Part shown: positions 46,974 to 55,494 of the stretch, piece by piece
How the letters are laid out: the number at the start of each line of letters is the position of its first letter
How positions within the stretch are numbered: position 1 is the first letter of the stretch
NCBI GenBank assembly: GCA_017303735.1
Contig: JAFLCF010000001.1
Coordinates: 1 to 64,000 of the forward strand
Source of the DNA: Anaerolineae bacterium
Lineage (GTDB): Bacteria; Chloroflexota; Anaerolineae; Anaerolineales; Villigracilaceae
DNA length: 64,000 bases
Direction of reading: 5' to 3'
Position numbers and translations under genes: made by a program
The notes under the pieces: model-generated
The model's input: the letters and a program-made list of their open reading frames with translations, nothing else
Told to the model about the DNA's origin: nothing
Database searches by the model: none

Positions 46974-49118
46974 ATGAAGCAACTTTTGCAAAACATCAAA
47001 GATGGCAAGACCATCGTCGAAGAAGTTCCCATACCCACACCACGTGAAGGGCAGGCACTCGTCAAAGTTTCAGCCAGCCTCGTTTCAGCAGGCACCGAGC
47101 GCATGGTGGTGGAGTTTGCAGAAAAAAGTTATCTTGGCAAGGCGCGATCTCGTCCCGATCTTGTTAAACAAACGCTCGATAAAGCCAAACGTGAAGGCAT
47201 CATGCCGACTGTGCAAGCCGTGTTCAATCGCCTCGACCAACCGATGGGGCTTGGCTATTCCACCGCCGGAACCATTGTGGCGCTTGGTAAGAACATGCAG
47301 GGCTTCAAAGTCGGTCAACGCGTGGCGTGTGCGGGCGGCGGCTATGCCATGCATGCCGAATACAACGTCGTGCCGCGCAACCTGCTTACCCCGCTCCCTA
47401 AAAATGTCGATTTCGAATCCGCTTCATTTACCACCCTCGGCGCGATTGCCTTACATGGCTTCCGTTTGGCAGAAGCACAGCTTGGTGAAAAAGTCGCCGT
47501 TATTGGTCTTGGTCTTTTAGGATTATTGACGATTCAACTGGCGGCTGCAGCGGGATGCCACGTCCTCGGCATTGACATTGACCCGAAACGAGTCAAGCTC
47601 GCTTCTTCCCTTAACGTTCAAGCTGTTACACGTCCCCAAGCCGAATCTGCATCTGTAGCCTTCACTGCCAACCGCGGCTTCGACAGCATCATCATCTGTG
47701 CGGACACATCCTCAAACGACCCCGTTGAATTGGCTGGCGTCATTGCAAGAGACCGTGCTAAAGTGGTGGCAACGGGCGCAGTGGGGCTGAACTTCCCACG
47801 CAAGGTGTACTACGAAAAAGAAATCTCCTTCATCAACTCTCGCTCTTATGGACCCGGTCGCTATGACCTGAACTACGAAGAGAACGGACAAGATTACCCC
47901 ATTGGTTATGTCCGCTGGACGGAAGGACGCAATTTTCAGGCGGTAGTGGATTTATTATCCAGTCGAAAGTTGAAGGTCGAAAGTCTGATCAGCCATCGCT
48001 TTGGTATTGAAGAAGGCATAAAGGCGTATGAAGTAATTACGGGGAAGAAGAAAGAGCCTTTTCTTGGAGTGGTTTTGAAATACCCTGAAGGCAAGACGAA
48101 AGAAGAAAGAAGAGTTGAATTCCCGTCAATCGTCAATCGTCAATTGTCAATCGTCAATTTGGGTGTTCTCGGCGCGGGTCTCTTTGCCAATTCCACTTTG
48201 CTTCCCATTCTCAAAAACAATAAAGACTTTGAACTGGTTGGAATCGCTTCCTCTGGCGGACTTCACGCTCAGCACTCTGGCAAGAAGTTTGGTTTTCAGT
48301 ATGCTACTTCTTCGGAAGATGAGATCATCAACGACCCGAAGATCAACTCGGTTGCAATTCTGACACGTCACGATACCCATGCGGATTTGATCGTGAAGGC
48401 ATTGAAGGCTGGGAAGAATGTGTTTGTGGAGAAACCGTTGGCTATTAATAGTGGTCAGCTATCAAAGATCAGCAAACAGCTAAAAACTAACAGCCAAGCG
48501 CTTCTAACTGTTGGTTTCAATCGCCGCTTTTCTCCGCTTGCTCAACAACTTCACGTTTCACTCCTCACTCGTCAGGAGCCTCTCCATGTGCATTATCGCG
48601 TCAATGCTGGTTTTATCCCAGCCAATCACTGGACTCAAGACGAAGCCATCGGCGGCGGACGGATTATTGGGGAAGCCTGTCACTTTATTGATTTGATTAC
48701 GTTCTTGGTGGGTGCCTTGCCTGTGAAAGTTTCAGCACATGCCTTACCCAGCAACGGCAAATATCGCGAAGATAATGTCTCGATGACGTTCACCTTTGCA
48801 GACGGTTCCATCGGCGTGGTGGATTATCTGGCAAATGGCGATAAGTCTATGCCGAAGGAACGGTTGGAGCTGTTCTGTGGGGGCATGGTGGCGGTATTGG
48901 ATGATTATGTCTCCTTGACCACTGTGAAAGATGGCAAGAAGAAAGAGGAGAGAATTGCGCAAGACAAAGGTTGGAAGGCAGAAATGGCTGCCTTCGCTGA
49001 GTCGGTGCGAGCGGGGAAAGAGCCGCCGATTCCGTATGAGCAGATCATCGCTGTGACAAAGTCCACGTTTGCGGCGGTTGAGTCGATCCGCAGCGGAAGT
49101 CCGGTTGAGGTAGTGTAG
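46974..49118 (+). CDS. fused zinc-type alcohol dehydrogenase / Gfo-Idh-MocA oxidoreductase
   Basis: This is a 714-residue two-domain enzyme. The N-terminal half (about 1-365) is a medium-chain dehydrogenase with the Rossmann motif AVIGLGLLGLLTIQLA, but its usual catalytic-zinc Cys/His set is not clear. The C-terminal half (from about 385) is a Gfo/Idh/MocA NAD-dependent sugar oxidoreductase (LGVLGAGLFANSTLLPIL, EKPLAINSGQL). Such fusions occur in polysaccharide and lipopolysaccharide clusters. Three heptad tracts fall inside it: 47961-47988, 48124-48158 at the domain junction, and 48553-48573. An acyltransferase gene follows, which agrees with a surface-glycan role. The start is ATG 46974; an earlier TTG is rejected. 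Confidence 0.88.
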   Translation: MKQLLQNIKDGKTIVEEVPIPTPREGQALVKVSASLVSAGTERMVVEFAEKSYLGKARSRPDLVKQTLDKAKREGIMPTVQAVFNRLDQPMGLGYSTAGTIVALGKNMQGFKVGQRVACAGGGYAMHAEYNVVPRNLLTPLPKNVDFESASFTTLGAIALHGFRLAEAQLGEKVAVIGLGLLGLLTIQLAAAAGCHVLGIDIDPKRVKLASSLNVQAVTRPQAESASVAFTANRGFDSIIICADTSSNDPVELAGVIARDRAKVVATGAVGLNFPRKVYYEKEISFINSRSYGPGRYDLNYEENGQDYPIGYVRWTEGRNFQAVVDLLSSRKLKVESLISHRFGIEEGIKAYEVITGKKKEPFLGVVLKYPEGKTKEERRVEFPSIVNRQLSIVNLGVLGAGLFANSTLLPILKNNKDFELVGIASSGGLHAQHSGKKFGFQYATSSEDEIINDPKINSVAILTRHDTHADLIVKALKAGKNVFVEKPLAINSGQLSKISKQLKTNSQALLTVGFNRRFSPLAQQLHVSLLTRQEPLHVHYRVNAGFIPANHWTQDEAIGGGRIIGEACHFIDLITFLVGALPVKVSAHALPSNGKYREDNVSMTFTFADGSIGVVDYLANGDKSMPKERLELFCGGMVAVLDDYVSLTTVKDGKKKEERIAQDKGWKAEMAAFAESVRAGKEPPIPYEQIIAVTKSTFAAVESIRSGSPVEVV
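47961..47988. repeat. heptad-phased repeat inside the oxidoreductase gene
   Basis: Four exact-phase 7-mers: AGTCGAA, AGTTGAA, GGTCGAA, AGTCTGA, encoding SSRKLKVESL at the end of the dehydrogenase half. Confidence 0.75.
48124..48158. repeat. heptad-phased repeat at the domain junction
   Basis: Five 7-mers: GTCAATC, GTCAATC, GTCAATT, GTCAATC, GTCAATT. They encode SIVNRQLSIVN exactly between the two fused enzyme domains, so the repeat serves as the linker. Confidence 0.85.
48553..48573. repeat. third heptad-phased repeat in the oxidoreductase gene
   Basis: Three 7-mers: ACGTTTC, ACTCCTC, ACTCGTC, close to the intergenic tract at 5636-5670. Confidence 0.5.
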
Positions 49119-49206
49119 CAGTAATGGGGCATGGGTAGCACTTGGCAGGATATATTCAACTTGCCCCGTTTTGGGAAAACTTTTTACGATCAAATAGAGA
49201 GTAACT

Positions 49207-51144
49207 ATGAAATATAGGCCAGAAATTGATGGATTAAGAGCCATGGCGGTTTTGCCAGTTATTTTTTTTCATGCTGGAATTACATTTTTTAGCGGCGGTT
49301 TTGTCGGTGTGGATGTTTTTTTTGTGATCAGCGGTTATCTGATCACTACTATCATTCTGGGCGATGTGTCTGCTGGGAAATTTACGCTCGTTAATTTTTA
49401 CGAGCGACGAATTAGAAGAATTCTTCCCGCATTGACCGTCGTCATTCTGGTTTGTTTGCCCTTTGCTTATTATTGGATGCTTCCATTGCAGTTAGAGGAG
49501 TTTTCACAAAGCCTGATTGCTGTGTCGTTGTTTTTTTCAAACATCCTATTTTGGCTTCAAACCGGATATTTTGATACAGCCTCTGAGTTGAAACCACTCC
49601 TTCATACATGGAGCTTGGCTGTTGAAGAGCAATATTATCTTTTCTTTCCCTTGTTGATCGTCCTTTTATCGCGAATTGGGAAACGAGCTATGGCAGTCAC
49701 GTTCGTTTTGTTAGGACTGGCTAGCCTTATGCTGACTCAAATTAGAGTAGGTGCGGACCCAAATTCCACATTTTATTTAATTTTTACCCGCTTATGGGAG
49801 ATCTTGATCGGTTCTCTTGCAGCGATGTATCTGTTCAATAAGCCAGCAAGGAGCTCTGAAGCTACTGCATTGTCACTCGTGATTGGGCAACTCCTAAGCT
49901 TGCTGGGGTTTCTGTTGATTCTATATGCAACCGCTTCATTTAGTCAGCTAACCCCATTCCCGAGTTTTTATACATTAGTGCCGACTTTTGGGGCTGCTCT
50001 GATTATTCTATTTGCTTTTGAAAAGACCCTTGTGGGGAAACTTCTGGGTAACAAACTACTAGTTGGTATTGGGTTGATAAGTTATAGTGCCTATTTGTGG
50101 CATCAGCCAATATTTGCGTTTGCAAGATTGATGAGTGTTAGTGAGCCAAGCAATTTGGTTATGTTTCTGCTTGGTGTCGTTTCATTGGGTTTTGCCTATT
50201 TGACGTGGAAGTATGTTGAGACGCCATTCAGAGAAAAAACCCGATTCAACCGCGCGGATATATTTCGACTGGCTGTGATCTCGTCTGCGATCGTTATTGG
50301 CATAGGGGTGACTGGCATCCTTAATGATGGTTTTGGGAATCGAACGGCACCAAATGGAATGTCATTTTCAAGGCTGAGCTTAATAACAAAAGCAAATTAT
50401 GGTCTTAGTCGGACATGTGATTACGACAAGCTTATGCTGTTGGATGAATGTCAGACAAATAATGCCCCGGAAATATTGGTTTGGGGTGACTCATATGCCA
50501 TGCAATTTGTGCCCGGCATTCTTGCATCTAATCCCGATGCGGGAATCATTCAAATGACGCAGGCTGCGTGCGGTTCCATTGTTGGAATCGATCAGTCGCG
50601 ATACCCAGTTTATCATGATGACTGTATCAATTTTAATGATGATGTGCTTGCATGGCTGGAAGACAACCCAAGTGTGAAGTATGTTGTTTTAGGTTCCCGT
50701 TATTCACATTTTCTTGATACTGATCATTACTTTAGTATAGGCAATGAAGTTGTGCCTGCGGATGGAGCTATTGCCCTGACGCAATTGCGCAAGACGCTCG
50801 AATTGATCACTGGCATGGGAATCAAGCCTATTGTCTTTGAGCCTTTACCGGCGAATGGGGAAGATATTGGTAATTGTCTACTGAAACAAGCCTTTTATTT
50901 TGATGCAATCGACTGTAGGGTTGAAGTTAGTGTGTACAGGGAATCGCGAGTTCCTTGGTTGTTGGGAGAAATTGAAAAAGATTATGCAGTGGTTTGGCTT
51001 AGCAAACTGTTGTGCGGCACAGAATTTTGTAAATCTGAATTAGATGGCACTTTTATTTATAGTGATGCGGGTCATCTTTCTATTGAAGGTTCTGAATATC
51101 TGGGTACGAAGATGGATTTTTATACACTTATTACATCAGAATAA
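49207..51144 (+). CDS. OafA/YrhL-type acyltransferase with SGNH domain
   Basis: This 645-residue membrane acyltransferase probably O-acetylates a surface polysaccharide. The N-terminal acyltransferase-3 domain begins RPEIDGLRAMAVLPVIFFHA and has about ten helices (to about residue 370). The extracytoplasmic SGNH domain (about 400-645) has the GDS block VWGDSYAMQF and the closing DAGHLSIEGSEYL with Asp and His. GAGAG lies before the ATG. Its DNA is more AT-rich than neighbouring genes, suggesting acquisition with other surface-glycan genes. Confidence 0.92.
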   Translation: MKYRPEIDGLRAMAVLPVIFFHAGITFFSGGFVGVDVFFVISGYLITTIILGDVSAGKFTLVNFYERRIRRILPALTVVILVCLPFAYYWMLPLQLEEFSQSLIAVSLFFSNILFWLQTGYFDTASELKPLLHTWSLAVEEQYYLFFPLLIVLLSRIGKRAMAVTFVLLGLASLMLTQIRVGADPNSTFYLIFTRLWEILIGSLAAMYLFNKPARSSEATALSLVIGQLLSLLGFLLILYATASFSQLTPFPSFYTLVPTFGAALIILFAFEKTLVGKLLGNKLLVGIGLISYSAYLWHQPIFAFARLMSVSEPSNLVMFLLGVVSLGFAYLTWKYVETPFREKTRFNRADIFRLAVISSAIVIGIGVTGILNDGFGNRTAPNGMSFSRLSLITKANYGLSRTCDYDKLMLLDECQTNNAPEILVWGDSYAMQFVPGILASNPDAGIIQMTQAACGSIVGIDQSRYPVYHDDCINFNDDVLAWLEDNPSVKYVVLGSRYSHFLDTDHYFSIGNEVVPADGAIALTQLRKTLELITGMGIKPIVFEPLPANGEDIGNCLLKQAFYFDAIDCRVEVSVYRESRVPWLLGEIEKDYAVVWLSKLLCGTEFCKSELDGTFIYSDAGHLSIEGSEYLGTKMDFYTLITSE

Positions 51145-51426
51145 TGATTTAGCCCAGGATGACCGAATTTAAAGTGGTAGAAACGGGACATTTATTTTTA
51201 GAGAAACTCATTTTTTTCTATTTGGCTTCTTTCGTTATTACCAAAGACTTTATTTCACAAAATCAATTTTTACAGCCTGCTAGCATTATCTGGGAAAGAT
51301 AAAGATTACCTGATTGAAATCTAGTTATGAGGTGATGTTTGTCAGGTGCAAATTGGACTCTTTTTGGTACAATATTTCACAATCGAAACTATTCTATCGA
51401 TATTAATATTCCATCAGGAGGCTGTA
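51145..51426. other. AT-rich intergenic stretch before PPDK
   Basis: No gene or RNA is recognised. A TACAAT (51368-51373) may be part of the PPDK promoter, but I see no matching -35 box. AGGAGG at 51416-51421 is the ribosome-binding site of PPDK. Confidence 0.45.
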
Positions 51427-54234
51427 ATGTCTAAATGGGTTTACCTTTATAACGAAGTAAAAGAAGTTGAAAAACGCGCTGGCGGTTCGTGGGATGGTGT
51501 CAAATCCATCGTAGGTGGCAAGGGTGCCGGGTTAATGGATATGACCCGCGCCAATGTGCCGGTTCCGCCTTTCTTTACTGTGACGACGGAAGCTTGTAAT
51601 GCCTATCAAAAAGCGGGAAAATTTCCTAAAGGGTTGTGGGATCAGGAGCTGAAGGCACTCAAAGAGATCGAGCGCAAAACTGGTAAGAAGTTCGGCGACC
51701 CGAAGAATCCGCTTTTGGTCTCGTGCCGTTCGGGTGCCAAATTCTCGATGCCCGGTATGATGAACACCATTCTCAATATTGGTTTGACGGATGTGGTGGC
51801 AGAAGGCATGATCAAAGCGACGGGCAATTCGCGTTTCGTATGGGACTCGTACCGGCGCGTAGTGGAAATGTTCGGAACCGTGGTAATGGATATTGAAGAC
51901 GAAGCATTTGAACATCCACTTGCCGAGTACAAAGCGAAGAAGGGGTACAAACTGGATATTGAAATGAGGGCGGAAGATTGGAAAGAAGTTGTGGGGCTGT
52001 ATAAATATGCATACAAACGAGCCTGCGGACAGGAATTTCCACAAGACCCATACAAACAACTTGAATTGGCGACCGAAGCGGTGTTCAAATCCTGGAACGG
52101 CAAACGCGCTGTAGCCTATCGCCGCAAGGAAGGCATCTCTGACTCACTGGGTACCGCCGTCAATATTTGTACGATGGTCTTTGGCAACATGGGCGATGAC
52201 TGTGCCACCGGCGTAGCCTTCACCCGCAATCCATCTACTGGCGAAAAGAAGATGATGGGTGAGTATCTGCTCAATGCACAGGGCGAAGACGTGGTGGCAG
52301 GTATCCGCAATGCGGACTCCGTTGAGAACCTCAAGAAATACATGCCCAAGGCATATAAAGAATTTATGGCGATCACTGCCCGCCTTGAAAAGCATTACAC
52401 CGATATGCAAGATGTTGAATTCACCATTGAGCGCGGTAAGTTGTGGATGCTGCAAACCCGCGTGGGCAAGCGCACCGCCAAAGCTGCAGTCAAGATCGCT
52501 GTGGATATGGCGAACGAAGGTTTGATCACCCGTGAGCAGGCAGTTCAGCGCGTTACCCCCGACCAGGTGGATGCTCTGCTTCACCCGCAATTCAATGATG
52601 CAGCCATGAACGCTGCAGAAAAAGATGGGAAGTTCATTGCCAAGGGCGTGAATGCTTCTCCGGGTGCGGCAGTCGGTCAAATCTATTTCGATGCCGATAA
52701 GGCTGAGGAATATGCCAAAGAACACAAGCAAGACACCATTATGGTACGTCCGTTCACCAAGCCCGATGACGTCCACGGCATGATCGCCGCAAAGGGTGTG
52801 TTGACCAGTGAAGGCGGTGCAACCTCTCATGCCGCAGTGGTGGCGCGTCAGTTCGGTATCCCTTGTGTGGTGGGTGCTTCTGCCATCAAGATCAATCTTG
52901 AAACCCGCACCATGACCGTGGGCGAGATGACCTTGAAAGAAGGCGAGTGGATCTCTGTAGACGGCACCACCGGTAAAGTATTTGCCGGAAAGATCCCCAC
53001 CTCTGAACCTTCGCTCGAAGAACAGAAGGAATTGATGACCCTGCTCAAATGGGCAGATGATATTTGCGCCCGCAAGGGTGTCCGCGCTGAAGTTGCCCCC
53101 GGTTACCCAACCCGCGGCTTGCAAGTGTGGGCAAATGCCGACTATCCCAAAGATGCCCGCCGCGCCCGTTCGTATGGTGCTGTTGGTATCGGTCTGTGCC
53201 GCACAGAGCACATGTTCTTTGAGTCGGAACGCCTGCCTATTGTTCAACGCATGATCCTTGCTGAATCCAGCGAAGCTCGTACCGAAGCGCTCAACTTGCT
53301 CCTGCCGCATCAGCGCAAAGATTTTGATGGTCTCTTCGAAGCCATGGATGGCTACCCCGTCATCATCCGCTTAATCGACCCACCCCTGCATGAGTTCATG
53401 CCCGATGAAGAAAAACTTCTCGAAGAAGTCATCACCATGCATGTCAAAGGCGAAACCGAGGGGCTGGCTGCAAAAGAAAAACTGCTTGCTTCCATCAAGG
53501 GCATGCACGAATCCAACCCGATGATGGGTCTGCGCGGTGTGCGTTTGAGCATATCGATGCCTGAGATCGTGGAGATGCAAGTCCGCGCCATCTTTGAAGC
53601 CGCCGCCGACTGCACCCTACGCGGTATCAAGGTCAAGCCGGAGATCATGATCCCGTTGACCGGAACCGTGAAAGAATTGGACTGGATCCAGCCACGCCTT
53701 GAACGCATTGCTAAAGCCGTGATGCAGGAAAAGAAGATCAAGTTCTCCTATAAGTTCGGCTCGATGATCGAAATCCCGCGCGCCGCTGTCACCGCCGAAC
53801 GCATTGCCTTGCAGGCACAGTTCTTCTCCTTCGGCACCAACGACCTCACACAAATGACCTTTGGTTACTCGCGTGACGATGCCGAACGCAACTTCCTCGT
53901 CACCTACGTGCAGGAAGGCATTCTTCCCAAGAACCCCTTCCAAACGCTGGACCGTAACGGCGTCGGCAAGTTGATGAAGAACGCCATCCTTGAAGGACGC
54001 GCTACCCGCCCTGAACTTGAAGTGGGTATCTGCGGTGAACATGGCGGCGATCCCGAGTCTATCGAGTGGTGTCACATGATCGGCAACAACTATGTCTCCT
54101 GCTCACCCTTCCGCGTGCCGGTGGCTCGCCTTGCGGCAGCCCATGCTGCATTGAGCCACATGCCTGCGAAAAAGGTCGCTGTGAAGAAGCCCGTTGCCAA
54201 GAAAGTTGTAAAGAAGGTTGCGAAGAAGAAGTAA
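51427..54234 (+). CDS. ppdK: pyruvate, phosphate dikinase with Lys-rich C-terminal tail
   Basis: PPDK interconverts pyruvate, ATP and phosphate with PEP, AMP and pyrophosphate. The 935-residue protein has the nucleotide-binding start VGGKGAGLMDM, the catalytic His468 in GGATSHAAVVARQ, and the PEP-binding barrel with GICGEHGGDPES. After the last catalytic stretch (HAALSHMPA) comes a tail of about 22 residues of mostly Lys, Val, Ala and Pro (AKKVAVKKPVAKKVVKKV), which is not part of the usual enzyme. The start is ATG 51427 with AGGAGG; starts further upstream are rejected. It abuts hemW with no gap at the 3' end. Confidence 0.94.
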   Translation: MSKWVYLYNEVKEVEKRAGGSWDGVKSIVGGKGAGLMDMTRANVPVPPFFTVTTEACNAYQKAGKFPKGLWDQELKALKEIERKTGKKFGDPKNPLLVSCRSGAKFSMPGMMNTILNIGLTDVVAEGMIKATGNSRFVWDSYRRVVEMFGTVVMDIEDEAFEHPLAEYKAKKGYKLDIEMRAEDWKEVVGLYKYAYKRACGQEFPQDPYKQLELATEAVFKSWNGKRAVAYRRKEGISDSLGTAVNICTMVFGNMGDDCATGVAFTRNPSTGEKKMMGEYLLNAQGEDVVAGIRNADSVENLKKYMPKAYKEFMAITARLEKHYTDMQDVEFTIERGKLWMLQTRVGKRTAKAAVKIAVDMANEGLITREQAVQRVTPDQVDALLHPQFNDAAMNAAEKDGKFIAKGVNASPGAAVGQIYFDADKAEEYAKEHKQDTIMVRPFTKPDDVHGMIAAKGVLTSEGGATSHAAVVARQFGIPCVVGASAIKINLETRTMTVGEMTLKEGEWISVDGTTGKVFAGKIPTSEPSLEEQKELMTLLKWADDICARKGVRAEVAPGYPTRGLQVWANADYPKDARRARSYGAVGIGLCRTEHMFFESERLPIVQRMILAESSEARTEALNLLLPHQRKDFDGLFEAMDGYPVIIRLIDPPLHEFMPDEEKLLEEVITMHVKGETEGLAAKEKLLASIKGMHESNPMMGLRGVRLSISMPEIVEMQVRAIFEAAADCTLRGIKVKPEIMIPLTGTVKELDWIQPRLERIAKAVMQEKKIKFSYKFGSMIEIPRAAVTAERIALQAQFFSFGTNDLTQMTFGYSRDDAERNFLVTYVQEGILPKNPFQTLDRNGVGKLMKNAILEGRATRPELEVGICGEHGGDPESIEWCHMIGNNYVSCSPFRVPVARLAAAHAALSHMPAKKVAVKKPVAKKVVKKVAKKK

Positions 54235-55494
54235 TTAGACAAAACGCAGGAAGACTTGATTCCCCAATAATCTTCCGTGACTTGTAAGCCGATAAATCTC
54301 CGAGGTTTCTGAAACTTCGGAGATTTTTATTTTTTCGATTAGACCCACCTGGAGGAGTTCTTCTATTTCTTGTGGGAAGACGTCCAAAAGCCCGCTTCCG
54401 AATCTTAATCTGAAATCTGATTCAGCGATACCGGCTTCTACCAGCCGTAAGTTGTTGATCATGTAATCGGAGATATCGTCTTTGAGAGTCTGTTTGTGTT
54501 GGTTGACGGTGGCGGGAGTTAATGGGTAAGTAGTAATTGGTGATTGGTGATTGGTTAAGCGGTCAATATAGGTTTTGATGCGTAGTGCGTTTGAGTAACG
54601 ATACCCGCCTGCGTAGCCGTGTGCTCCCGCGCCGAGACCAAGGTAGGGGAGTGAACGCCAGTATTGAATATTATGTTTACAGGCATAGTGTGGAAATGAG
54701 TCAAAAGTCGAAGGTCGAAGGTAATTGACCTTTGACTTTTGACCTTCGACTTGTTTTGCCCAATTTGAAATTTCGTACTGCGTGTAGCCAGATTGTTGGA
54801 GGTAATCCATTGTCCATTCGTACATGTCGGCGGCGAGGTCTGGGTCTGGGAGCGGAAGGATGCCTTTGTCTGCCCATTTGCCGAAGGGAGTGCCATGCTC
54901 TAGAGTGAGTGCGTAAGCAGAGATATGTTCGGGCTCAAGCTCGAGCACACGCTTCACTGTTGTTTGCCATGATTCTAAAGTTTGCTCTGGCAAGGCGTAG
55001 ATCAGATCAAGGTTGAGGTTGTTGAACCCGGCTTTGCGCGCAGTGGAGACGGCTTCGATGACGGTGAAGAAATCATGTTCGCGTTCTAGCATGCGCAGTT
55101 CTTCAGTATTGGATGATTGCACTCCAAAGCTGATACGGTTGATGCCTGCCTCGCGAATCGACTCGAGTTTTTCGGGTGAAATGGTGCCGGGGTTGGCTTC
55201 GATCGTCACCTCCGCGTCAGCGGACAAGGCAAAGGCGGAGGATAAGGCTGACATAACGGAATCAAATTGAGTTCCAGAAAGAAGCGATGGGGTTCCTCCT
55301 CCGAAGAAAATCGTTTGGGTGGATTGGTAATTGGTAATTGGTAATTGGTTTCCAATCCATTCGATTTCTTTGATGAGGGCTTCGACATAGGCGGGGATCA
55401 ACGACTCTTGCCCGGCGTAGGTGTTGAAGTCGCAATAGGCACAGCGATGTTTGCAGAAGGGAATGTGGAGGTAGATGGAGGTGTCGGGGGTCAT
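54235..55494 (-). CDS. hemW: HemW-like radical SAM protein with repeat-derived insertions
   Basis: HemW binds heme and uses radical SAM chemistry; relatives are HemN coproporphyrinogen dehydrogenases. The 419-residue protein begins MTPDTSIYLHIPFCKHRCAYC, with the Cys-x3-Cys-x2-Cys iron-sulfur site, GGGTPSLL, and ends in a HemN C-terminal helical domain. The family block ISNWAKPGxxCxHNxxYW is broken here: about 20 residues (QVEGQKSKVNYLRPSTFDSF) are inserted before HYACKHNIQYW, encoded by a palindromic heptad repeat (54700-54750). Two more tracts lie at 54534-54554 and 55324-55351. The ATG overlaps the MFS stop (ATGA). Confidence 0.88.
   Translation of the reverse strand: MTPDTSIYLHIPFCKHRCAYCDFNTYAGQESLIPAYVEALIKEIEWIGNQLPITNYQSTQTIFFGGGTPSLLSGTQFDSVMSALSSAFALSADAEVTIEANPGTISPEKLESIREAGINRISFGVQSSNTEELRMLEREHDFFTVIEAVSTARKAGFNNLNLDLIYALPEQTLESWQTTVKRVLELEPEHISAYALTLEHGTPFGKWADKGILPLPDPDLAADMYEWTMDYLQQSGYTQYEISNWAKQVEGQKSKVNYLRPSTFDSFPHYACKHNIQYWRSLPYLGLGAGAHGYAGGYRYSNALRIKTYIDRLTNHQSPITTYPLTPATVNQHKQTLKDDISDYMINNLRLVEAGIAESDFRLRFGSGLLDVFPQEIEELLQVGLIEKIKISEVSETSEIYRLTSHGRLLGNQVFLRFV
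54534..54554. repeat. heptad-phased repeat in hemW (first tract)
   Basis: Three 7-mers: TAATTGG, TGATTGG, TGATTGG. Confidence 0.65.
54700..54750. repeat. palindromic heptad tract inserted in hemW
   Basis: Seven 7-mers: GTCAAAA, GTCGAAG, GTCGAAG, GTAATTG, ACCTTTG, ACTTTTG, ACCTTCG. The first three and the last three are inverted copies around GTAATTG, so the RNA can fold into a hairpin. It corresponds to the extra residues of HemW. Confidence 0.8.
55324..55351. repeat. heptad-phased repeat in hemW (third tract)
   Basis: Three perfect copies of TTGGTAA and one TTGGTTT, within the HemW coding sequence near the GGGTPSLL motif. Confidence 0.8.

Noticed and set aside
52144..53310. 388-codon open frame on the minus strand
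   Set aside because: It is a shadow of the PPDK gene on the other strand. PPDK is complete and conserved, while this frame shows no motif.
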